From Spirochaetales bacterium (lineage in GTDB: Bacteria; Spirochaetota; Spirochaetia; Sphaerochaetales; Sphaerochaetaceae): a stretch of DNA of 7,933 nucleotides. Shown here piece by piece: positions 1 to 5,543 of the stretch (its first letter is position 1; each line of letters starts with the position of its first letter). The notes under the pieces were generated by a model, which worked only from the letters and a program-made list of their open reading frames with translations, was not told where the DNA came from and did not search any database. The stretch spans positions 1-7,933 of the forward strand of contig JALFCJ010000028.1 in NCBI GenBank assembly GCA_022771185.1, in the 5' to 3' direction. The position numbers and the translations under genes are program-made.

Positions 1-335
1 TTGTTTTGGCAGGATATGCACTCTCTCCTGAAACAAAGAGTCTTACTATGATAATAGTCTTTATCCATAACTTCGCTTTTGCTCTTCTTTGTGCCGTTCA
101 TAGTGCACTTCCAAACGGACTTAGGGCTGCAGGAGAGGTGAAATGGGTAATGTGGGCTTCGCTGTTCTCTACAGTAGTATGCAGAGTATTCTTCTCTTGG
201 TTCTTTGGAATAAAGCTGGGATGGGGAGTAATCGGTATAACTCTTGCCATGGTAGTGGATTGGTCTATCAAGGCTATGCTGGTTTATTTAAGATATCACA
301 GTGGGATATGGCTGGAAAAGAAAGTCATTAAGTAG
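1..335 (+). CDS. MATE-family efflux transporter, C-terminal part (5' end outside window)
   Basis: The reading frame is open from the window edge (first full codon at base 3) and stops with TAG at 333-335. About 110 residues are visible. They contain three hydrophobic stretches that read as the last membrane helices of a multidrug/Na+-driven MATE exporter. The segment around SALPNGLRAAGEVKW resembles the conserved loop between helices 10 and 11 of the family. It is followed by a Trp/Phe-rich helix and a GWGVIGITLAMVVDW helix, and the protein ends in a basic tail (LEKKVIK). MATE proteins exchange drugs or other organic compounds for Na+ or H+ across the inner membrane; the substrate here cannot be told. 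A TTG at base 6 is not a real start, because the frame continues upstream. The gene is convergent with the lon-like gene at 477-2366. Family assignment is fairly secure from helix pattern and sequence flavour, but only about a quarter of the protein is visible. Confidence 0.8.
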   Translation, partial: VLAGYALSPETKSLTMIIVFIHNFAFALLCAVHSALPNGLRAAGEVKWVMWASLFSTVVCRVFFSWFFGIKLGWGVIGITLAMVVDWSIKAMLVYLRYHSGIWLEKKVIK

Positions 336-368
336 GCTATTTTCTTGAAATCATAAACACAACAAACA

Positions 369-402
369 AAAAATAGTGAAAAAATAGTGAAGTATTTTTC
401 AC
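369..402. repeat. AT-rich inverted repeat between convergent genes, possible weak bidirectional terminator
   Basis: The stretch GTGAAAAA at 376-383 faces TTTTTCAC at 395-402, giving an 8-bp stem with an 11-nt spacer. The sequence AATAGTGAA is also tandemly repeated just upstream. Its position between two convergent genes fits a shared transcription stop. The stem is almost all A:T pairs and there is no separate T-run after it, so termination is only a suggestion. Confidence 0.3.
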
Positions 403-476
403 CTATTACAACATCATTGTAAGGAGATTATGTTGTTCTCAAAAAAGATTCTGTGAGCAGCTAGAGAGTTAAAGTG

Positions 477-2366
477 TCATCTCTGACTCTGGCTACTTCT
501 CCATAGGTCTCTAAGCTCATCCTCAATGAGTCTATTGAAAGAACCCTGCTTATAGTTGCCCTTCCTATCTCTTTCTCCTTTTTCCAGTCCAGAGAGAAGC
601 TCCAAACCTTCGTCTATACTTGATATGGCCCATATATGAAATTTTCCTTCTCCTATTGCTTTCTCGACTTTATATGGAAGGATCAAAGACGATTTGTTCT
701 GCACTGGGATAATTACTCCCTGTGTGCCTGTAAGTCCACAAGTCGAGCAGGCATTGAAGAAGCCTTGGATCTTCTCGTTTATTCCTCCTACAGGCTGTAG
801 CTCTCCCATTTGGTTTACGCTGCCTGTCACTGCAATATCTTGCCTTACAGGAAAACAGCCGATGGCAGAAAGGAGGGCATAGAGCTCTGCTGAGGATGCA
901 CTGTCGCCGTCCACTGAGCCATAACTCTGCTCGAAGCAGATTCCTGCATAGAGGGAAAGAGGAAATGACTGGGCATAGCGATGCCTTAAGTATCCTTCGA
1001 GGATCAACAAGCCCTTGTCGTGAATATTGCCGCTGAGTCCCGCTTCATGCTCTATGTTTATGATTCCTTCTGTTCCTGGAGCCACAGTTGCACTTATTAC
1101 ACAGGGAGTACCGAAGGATGTAAGGCCACGGTCCATGACTGCCAGTCCATTGACTACTCCTATCTTTTCACCATCCAAAGCCATAACCATAGTTCCGTCT
1201 TTAATCTCACTGTTGATATGCTCTTCAGCCATGGAGCTGTACCAGTCTCTCTTATCTAAGGCAGAGCGTACATTTTCATCAGTGATGACAGTGTCGTTAT
1301 TACTCTTGGCATCCAAGTCAGCTTCTTCCAGTAAATCACCAAGTAAAGAGAGCTGTGTCGATAACCTGGTCCTGTCTTCAGCAAGAAAAGCAGAGTATCT
1401 GAGGATCTCTCTATAGGCGCTGTCATCTTGCTTTGTAAGATTCTCACCCGTTTTCTTTAAGTAACTTACTGTTCCGTTTATGTTTTTATCATCAGCAGGC
1501 ATTGAGTAATCGAACTGTGGTGATACTTTGAAGAACCTAAGAAATGCATCGTCTTCTTCTGTCAGCTTATCATAGATCTCTTCACTTCCAAGGAGAATGA
1601 CTTTAGTGAGTAGCGGGATAGGGTAAGGTCTTATAGAAGACATCATCTCTCCCTGAACGGCAGTAGATGAGAGGCTTCGCTGTGTCATTTCCAGGTATCT
1701 TTTGAGAGTGGGCCAAAGTTCTTCGTTATCTACAGTCTCTTCTGCGTTTATTATCAAGAAGCCTCCTGCTGCTTCTTGATAGCTTCCTGCCCTTACACTT
1801 AAATGAGGAGGAAGATCTTTTTCTACATATCCGAATAAGCTTTGATGTGATGGATGAGACTCGATGACCATTGGTCGTCTTACACTCTTTGATCTGTCTA
1901 AGATTATGTTTATTTTCCAAGCCCAAGGATTATCTTCTTTTCTAGGAAGCGTTTTAATAAACTTAACAAGTCTTGAGTCTTTCCATTTCTCATAGAGGGC
2001 TTCTTTTGTGGTTTTGTTCTCTCCCAATGTATCGATGTCACTCTGAAATTCTCTCGCTCTTCCCTTTGGAAAACAGAAACAGATGGGACGATCATGATGA
2101 CTCTGGTTATGTAGATAAGCCACATCAAAGAGATAAGAAGTATCGCCTTCGATCTTCTTTATCTCTTCCTTGATCGCTGTCAGTCTGCCTGATCCATCAT
2201 CTCCAGATACAAAGATGTTGTATCCTGGTCTGGACATAGATAGACCGAGCCTCAAAAGGCCAAGAGCCTTGTCCTGTCCAATTATACAGTAGGACGGAGA
2301 TACTGATGTAAACTCTAAATGATCGTAGTTAAGTTCTATTTCTTTCTTTTCTATTTCAAGTGACAC
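477..2366 (-). CDS. Lon-like protease with AAA_32-type N-terminal region
   Basis: This 629-residue protein belongs to the group of Lon-related proteases with an AAA_32 N-terminal region and a C-terminal Lon S16 peptidase domain, like E. coli YcbZ. Residues 26-70 hold the nucleotide-binding segment (IIGQDKALGLL, then GDDGSGR at 55-61), with Arg where a classical Walker A has Lys. A Walker-B-like strand is at 201-210 (GGFLIINAEE). The protease domain spans about 385-592. Its catalytic Ser489 is in DGDSAS and its Lys532 in GGINEK; they are 43 residues apart, the same spacing as Ser679 and Lys722 of E. coli Lon. The protein has no signal peptide and is cytosolic. Family role: ATP-related or ATP-independent protein quality control; substrates are unknown. 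The start is GTG at 2366-2364. No Shine-Dalgarno precedes it, and a consensus promoter ends 6 nt upstream, so the mRNA is probably leaderless. The gene stands alone, convergent with the MATE gene. Family confidence is high; true ATPase activity is uncertain. Confidence 0.9.
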   Translation of the reverse strand: MSLEIEKKEIELNYDHLEFTSVSPSYCIIGQDKALGLLRLGLSMSRPGYNIFVSGDDGSGRLTAIKEEIKKIEGDTSYLFDVAYLHNQSHHDRPICFCFPKGRAREFQSDIDTLGENKTTKEALYEKWKDSRLVKFIKTLPRKEDNPWAWKINIILDRSKSVRRPMVIESHPSHQSLFGYVEKDLPPHLSVRAGSYQEAAGGFLIINAEETVDNEELWPTLKRYLEMTQRSLSSTAVQGEMMSSIRPYPIPLLTKVILLGSEEIYDKLTEEDDAFLRFFKVSPQFDYSMPADDKNINGTVSYLKKTGENLTKQDDSAYREILRYSAFLAEDRTRLSTQLSLLGDLLEEADLDAKSNNDTVITDENVRSALDKRDWYSSMAEEHINSEIKDGTMVMALDGEKIGVVNGLAVMDRGLTSFGTPCVISATVAPGTEGIINIEHEAGLSGNIHDKGLLILEGYLRHRYAQSFPLSLYAGICFEQSYGSVDGDSASSAELYALLSAIGCFPVRQDIAVTGSVNQMGELQPVGGINEKIQGFFNACSTCGLTGTQGVIIPVQNKSSLILPYKVEKAIGEGKFHIWAISSIDEGLELLSGLEKGERDRKGNYKQGSFNRLIEDELRDLWRSSQSQR

Positions 2367-2372
2367 GAAGAA

Positions 2373-2401
2373 ATGATAGTCATAAGAGGAGATGATGTCA
2401 A
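2373..2401 (-). promoter_or_regulatory. Sigma70-type promoter of the lon-like gene, placed for a leaderless transcript
   Basis: Read on the minus strand, a perfect -35 TTGACA (2401-2396) is followed by a 17-nt spacer and a -10 TATCAT (2378-2373, five of six consensus bases). Only six bases (TTCTTC) separate the -10 from the GTG start at 2366. The expected +1 is therefore the G of the start codon. There is no purine-rich ribosome site upstream of the start. Confidence 0.7.
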
Positions 2402-2703
2402 AGAAATAGAATGAGAGGAAAAGATAAAACTGTCACTGTGTTATCTTTGTCATATTTTTTTGAGCTCTTACCTATAAATGGATGTACTACAGCCTTTTAG
2501 AGCCAATGTATCGGCTTTTATCGGTATTTCGACATTTAACATAGAGAAGGAGTAACCCTTCTGAAACTATATCACTACAAGTGCAAAAGTTATGTACTAA
2601 ATCCCCCTAGACAGGCATGAATATCCGAAGCTGAGAGGAATTAAGGTATAGTGTTGAATTTGGGCTATCTAAGGATAAATAAGCTGTAACGTATGTTTAA
2701 TAC
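2402..2703. other. Gene-poor spacer, nothing firmly recognised
   Basis: This stretch lies upstream of the lon-like promoter and beyond the end of the GIY-YIG gene. I see no convincing gene, tRNA or other RNA here. Only very short reading frames are present: a 24-codon frame on the minus strand at 2542-2468, and a 12-codon GTG frame on the plus strand at 2651-2689. Neither has a family resemblance I can name. Old insertion-sequence debris is possible but unproven. Confidence 0.5.
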
Positions 2704-2734
2704 AAAGTCTCCGGGAGTATTTCTCGGGGACTTT
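2704..2734 (-). terminator. Hairpin downstream of the GIY-YIG gene, likely terminator
   Basis: The left arm AAAGTCTCCG (2704-2713) pairs with the right arm CGGGGACTTT (2725-2734), giving a 10-bp stem with one G-U pair and an 11-nt loop. It lies about 68 nt beyond the stop of the minus-strand GIY-YIG gene. The following T-rich tail is short and interrupted on both strands, so it could act in either direction and may be weak. Confidence 0.55.
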
Positions 2735-2801
2735 ATAACAGTGACAATTAGTTACATATTATGTATAACTTATTATAATGAAACTAATTATACTATTTAT
2801 T

Positions 2802-3695
2802 TTAGTATGAATAGCTTTTTTCGTATTTATACTTTGCCAGATTAATTCCGCTTTTTCTTTCTACAAAGGTTGATAGATTTACAAACATATCCAATTTGCC
2901 GTTATCGTTTCTTTGTTTGAAGCTATTCTCTATGTCAAAGGTTCCGTGAGGGATTAGGAGAATGTGTAGTTCTCTCCTTTTTGTGTCATTCAAGATTATG
3001 TACCAGTCTTCATCCAGCATCTTTGGATTAGGGTTTATCCAGCACTCGTTCTTGTAAGTATCTTTTTCCTTTTCATTTTGACGTGCTGAGTAGTTGTATT
3101 TAAACTTTTCAGGAAAAGAGAAGCCTTTATCTTTTAGGTATTTGATTACAACTCTTCTTCCACCGTTTCCATGTTCTAGACAATCGATGATATCGTCTTT
3201 TTCATCTTTTGTGGTGTTGATTTTCATTACTCCTATGACATTAAGAATACTCAGAGTTTCTCTGAGAAATGGATCGAGTTCCGCTTTCTTCATGTCATCA
3301 AGCTTTTTCTTATTACCGGTCTGCTTGTTTTCGCATTTATATTTTTTCTGGTTCTTTGCTATTTCAATGATGGAGGCTTCAAGATAGTTGATATCTGTTT
3401 GATCCAAAGAGTCGTCAGTTGTTGTGATCAACACAGCTTTATTCCACCAACCTTTACCTTTGTCATGTTGTTTTATTCTTTTATGTAGGTCTGATGCTTC
3501 GCCTACATAGACTTGAGTATCTGAAAGGAGAAGGTATACACCAAATCTCTTCAGTTCATCGAGATTAAGCATTTTCCCAATATTTGTACGAGGAACTACA
3601 AAAACAAGACCTCTCCAATTGGTCCCTGATACCTTCATCAAACCATCGTAGTCGCCATCTTTAAAGAATAGGCTTATTCCTTTTCCACTTTCCAT
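2802..3695 (-). CDS. GIY-YIG domain protein with atypical C-terminal half
   Basis: This 297-residue protein has two parts. The N-terminal part matches a widespread class of stand-alone GIY-YIG proteins, usually annotated as nuclease-family proteins with a DUF4357 tail. It starts with a short beta-rich lead (GKGISLFFKDGDYDGLM; NWRGLVFVVPR at 27-36). The GIY-YIG core follows: GVY at 52-54, YVGE at 63-66, Arg73 and His77 in LHKRIKQH, and the metal-binding Glu106 in YLEASIIEIAK. All expected catalytic positions are present, so a nicking or cleaving activity is plausible, but the target is unknown. The C-terminal part (about 145-297) is basic and charged. I do not recognise it and it does not read like DUF4357. 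It includes a WINPNPKMLDEDWYIILND strand region. The start is ATG at 3695, with GGGA and AAGG just upstream in a short leader. The gene has its own promoter and no operon partners, and it diverges from the NIF3 gene. The gene call is firm; the cellular role is open. Confidence 0.85.
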   Translation of the reverse strand: MESGKGISLFFKDGDYDGLMKVSGTNWRGLVFVVPRTNIGKMLNLDELKRFGVYLLLSDTQVYVGEASDLHKRIKQHDKGKGWWNKAVLITTTDDSLDQTDINYLEASIIEIAKNQKKYKCENKQTGNKKKLDDMKKAELDPFLRETLSILNVIGVMKINTTKDEKDDIIDCLEHGNGGRRVVIKYLKDKGFSFPEKFKYNYSARQNEKEKDTYKNECWINPNPKMLDEDWYIILNDTKRRELHILLIPHGTFDIENSFKQRNDNGKLDMFVNLSTFVERKSGINLAKYKYEKSYSY

Positions 3696-3712
3696 CCTTA
3701 TATCCCGAATTA

Positions 3713-3741
3713 ATTAGATCACGGCTGGAGATACAGATCAA
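3713..3741 (-). promoter_or_regulatory. Probable promoter of the GIY-YIG gene
   Basis: On the minus strand, TTGATC (3741-3736) is separated by 17 nt from TCTAAT (3718-3713). The predicted start of transcription near 3706 leaves a leader of about 11 nt (GGGATATAAGG) before the ATG at 3695. That is short, but it contains GGGA and AAGG. Confidence 0.5.
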
Positions 3742-3799
3742 GATCTGAATAAAAGGATGAAAACTTTAAAAGAAGAATTCTGATGGTTTTCTATAGCGA

Positions 3800-3829
3800 G
3801 TTTCTATCTGATAAGGAGGGAATAGAAAC
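3800..3829. repeat. Perfect 8-bp hairpin with an AGGAGG motif in the loop
   Basis: GTTTCTAT (3800-3807) and ATAGAAAC (3822-3829) are exact reverse complements. They enclose a 14-nt loop that contains AAGGAGGG on the plus strand. No start codon follows the motif at a usable distance. It lies in the 283-bp divergent spacer between the GIY-YIG and NIF3 genes, upstream of the NIF3 promoter. Its function is unknown. Confidence 0.4.
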
Positions 3830-3941
3830 AAAATATCTTGATTAAGAATTGGTGCTGAGAATTAATTCCCAAATGGAAGAGAACAGGGCATCTATCTTTT
3901 TGTAAGCCAAAAACTCCAATGTGTCTTATATGTGTAGAAAG

Positions 3942-3971
3942 TGGACTGTAGAGAGAGAAATATCTTATAAT
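3942..3971 (+). promoter_or_regulatory. Promoter of the NIF3–lspA operon, placed for a leaderless transcript
   Basis: A perfect -10 TATAAT lies at 3966-3971, preceded by an 18-nt spacer and a partial -35 TGGACT (3942-3947, four of six matches). The ATG of the NIF3 gene is at 3979, only seven bases after the -10. The expected +1 falls at 3978-3979. The intervening bases TACCTCT are pyrimidine-rich and hold no Shine-Dalgarno. Confidence 0.65.
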
Positions 3972-3978
3972 ACCTCTT

Positions 3979-4731
3979 ATGACTCTAAAAGAATATTCAT
4001 CATTACTTTCAGAAACTCTTAATATCTCTGATTATCAAGATATATCTCTCAATGGTGTTCAGATTGAGGCTGAAGATAGAGAGATTAAAAGGGCTGCATT
4101 CGCTGTTGATGCTTCTCTTTCAGCAATAAAGAAGGCGGTGGAATGGAATGCTGATATTCTCGTGGTTCATCATGGCCTATTTTGGGGACGATGTGAGACA
4201 ATTACCGGAGACCACTACAAGAGAGTGTCAGAAGCGATAAAGGGTGGGCTGATGCTATATGGCGTCCACATTCCTCTTGATGCCAATGAGAAATATGGCA
4301 ATAACGCAGGAATTGCAGATGCCTTGAAACTGGAGAATAGAGTAGGCTTTGGAGATTGGAAGGGAAAAGAGATTGGAGTCATGGGTGATTTGAAAGAGCC
4401 TAAGACTCTTAAAGAGATCTCAGATATCTTAGGCTTCGATTGGAATAGAGTCAGAATAATCAATCCGAAGAATAAAGAGGCTTTCTCGTCTATTGCTATA
4501 GTCTCTGGTTCAGGATCTGGAGAGATAGACGAGGCAGTTGAAAAAAATGTAGATCTCTTTATTACTGGAGAAATCAAACATGATATCTATTGGAAAGCCT
4601 ATGAAGCTGGGCTTTCTGTTCTTGCTGGCGGACACTATAGAACCGAGACATTCGGAGTCAAAGCATTAATGAAGATGACAGAGTCGATGGGAGTAGAGTG
4701 CATGTTTATTGAAGAGGATACAGGACTATGA
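3979..4731 (+). CDS. NIF3/YbgI family dinuclear metal-binding protein
   Basis: This 250-residue protein is full length for the short (bacterial YbgI-like) form of the NIF3 family, without the central insert of longer members. All five metal ligands expected from YbgI are visible: His64 and His65 in VVHHG, Asp101 in HIPLDA, and His219 and Glu223 in GGHYRTE. The family-typical NGVQIE near the N-terminus and TGEIKHD at 197-202 are also present. These proteins form hexameric rings with two metal ions per subunit. They are often annotated as 'GTP cyclohydrolase 1 type 2', but their cellular role is not settled. The protein is cytosolic. The ATG at 3979 gives the normal N-terminus, yet it has no ribosome site and lies directly after a -10 box. 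It is the first gene of an operon; its TGA overlaps the lspA ATG by four bases (ATGA), implying translational coupling. Family call very firm. Confidence 0.95.
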   Translation: MTLKEYSSLLSETLNISDYQDISLNGVQIEAEDREIKRAAFAVDASLSAIKKAVEWNADILVVHHGLFWGRCETITGDHYKRVSEAIKGGLMLYGVHIPLDANEKYGNNAGIADALKLENRVGFGDWKGKEIGVMGDLKEPKTLKEISDILGFDWNRVRIINPKNKEAFSSIAIVSGSGSGEIDEAVEKNVDLFITGEIKHDIYWKAYEAGLSVLAGGHYRTETFGVKALMKMTESMGVECMFIEEDTGL

Positions 4732-5267
4732 AGAATGATAAAGTAAAGAGGTCTTTTCCTTATCTGTTATCTCTATTGATTGTTGTCGCCGATCAAGTCA
4801 CAAAGTCTTGGATAGTGGCAAATATCCCCGAAGGGACTATAGGTTATTCATTTTTCGGCGATTTCTTGTGGATAGTCCATGTAAGAAACACGGCGGTAGC
4901 CTTCAGCATGGGTGATAGCCTGCCATTATTTATTAAGTATATATTCTTCATAGGACTCCCAATTGCTCTTATGGTTTTGCTTTCTTGGGCTGTTTATACT
5001 CATAAGCTTGATAAAGAGATCTCCACCTTGCAGCGTTGGTGCCTTGCTGGAATTCTTGGTGGAGGAATGGGAAACTTAATCGACAGAATATTCAGACAAC
5101 TGAGAGTAGTAGACTGGATAAGCGTCAAGTTTTATGGTCTCTTTGGCTTAGAGCGTTTCCCTACTTGGAATGTAGGTGACGGGTGCGTGGTAGTATCTGT
5201 AATACTTTTGTTGATCACGCTGATAGTCGATGAAGTCAAAAATAGTAAAAAGACGGAGGTAAAGTAA
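4728..5267 (+). CDS. lspA: Lipoprotein signal peptidase (signal peptidase II)
   Basis: LspA is an inner-membrane aspartyl protease that cuts the signal peptide from diacylglyceryl-modified prolipoproteins. At 179 residues it is of normal size. Four membrane helices are predicted at about 11-28, 67-90, 102-118 and 150-168. Conserved family blocks are present: ADQVTK with Asp22; RNTAVAFS at 53-60, a variant of the NxGxAF motif; GNLIDR with Asn116 and Asp119; and NVGD with Asn148 and Asp151. Asp119 and Asp151 correspond to the catalytic pair Asp102/Asp129 of Bacillus subtilis LspA. Two deviations stand out: Ala56 replaces the Gly of NxGxAF, and Gly150 replaces the usual Ala of NxAD. The ATG at 4728 overlaps the NIF3 stop, and AAGAGGA lies 9 nt upstream. 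A small membrane-protein gene follows after 3 nt. Spirochaetes rely heavily on lipoproteins, so this is presumably essential. Confidence 0.96.
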   Translation: MKNDKVKRSFPYLLSLLIVVADQVTKSWIVANIPEGTIGYSFFGDFLWIVHVRNTAVAFSMGDSLPLFIKYIFFIGLPIALMVLLSWAVYTHKLDKEISTLQRWCLAGILGGGMGNLIDRIFRQLRVVDWISVKFYGLFGLERFPTWNVGDGCVVVSVILLLITLIVDEVKNSKKTEVK

Positions 5268-5270
5268 TAT

Positions 5271-5537
5271 ATGGGTGAGAAAAAGGTAAACAAGTGGGTG
5301 TTCATGCTTCTTGCTACACTCTTTAATCTGGTATTGGTTTTGGGACTCTTTGTTGTGTTGATGGTCATTTCGTCTCTTATCTGCAATGCTCTCAGCGTTC
5401 CAGAAACGATTGTCATTTATGTGCCTTTTGTTGTAATAGTAGCTTCATTCATCCTTTCTTTCCTTATTTATAATAAGGTAATGAAATGGGCAGTTAAGAA
5501 GTGGAATCTTAACGAGGCTTTTGAAAAGAGGAACTAA
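5271..5537 (+). CDS. Small two-helix membrane protein in the lspA operon
   Basis: This 88-residue protein has a short basic N-terminus (MGEKKVNKW) and two long hydrophobic helices at about 9-38 and 46-68. It ends in a basic, charged cytoplasmic tail (KVMKWAVKKWNLNEAFEKRN). By the positive-inside rule both ends should face the cytoplasm. It starts 3 nt after the lspA stop with a strong GGAGGT ribosome site 10 nt upstream, so it is clearly co-expressed with lspA. I recall spirochaete genomes carrying a small protein annotated 'leader peptide processing enzyme' in this kind of position, but I cannot confirm that this is the same family. There is no catalytic motif. An accessory role to LspA or to lipoprotein handling is inference from context only. 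The gene call is strong because of spacing, ribosome site and coherent helix pattern. Confidence 0.85.
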   Translation: MGEKKVNKWVFMLLATLFNLVLVLGLFVVLMVISSLICNALSVPETIVIYVPFVVIVASFILSFLIYNKVMKWAVKKWNLNEAFEKRN

Positions 5538-5543
5538 ACTCTA

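Noticed and set aside
1020..1416. Long plus-strand frames within the lon-like gene
   Set aside because: They are antisense shadows; the minus-strand frame carries all family motifs including the Ser/Lys dyad.
2468..2542. 24-codon minus-strand ORF upstream of the lon-like gene (starts MLNVEIPIKAD)
   Set aside because: It has plausible amino-acid content but no ribosome site, no promoter of its own and no recognised relative; too short to call.
2746..2789. Inverted repeat AATTAGTT / AACTAATT just after the GIY-YIG stop
   Set aside because: The 28-nt loop and all-AT stem make it a poor terminator; the GC-containing hairpin at 2704-2734 is a better candidate.
3094..3387. Plus-strand ORF of 97 codons inside the GIY-YIG gene
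   Set aside because: It is antisense to a well-supported gene, Ser/Phe-rich from reverse codons, and has no ribosome site.
3757..3783. Eight-codon ORF (MKTLKEEF) after AAAAGG in the divergent spacer, possible leader peptide
   Set aside because: No attenuator-like hairpins or codon runs fit a leader peptide, and the NIF3 transcript appears to start far downstream of it.
3850..3870. Palindrome GAATTAATTC in the divergent spacer
   Set aside because: A 10-bp AT-rich palindrome is expected by chance in such sequence, and it is not placed over a promoter element.
4215..4577. Minus-strand ORF inside the NIF3 gene
   Set aside because: Antisense shadow of a clearly conserved protein with all metal ligands in the plus frame.
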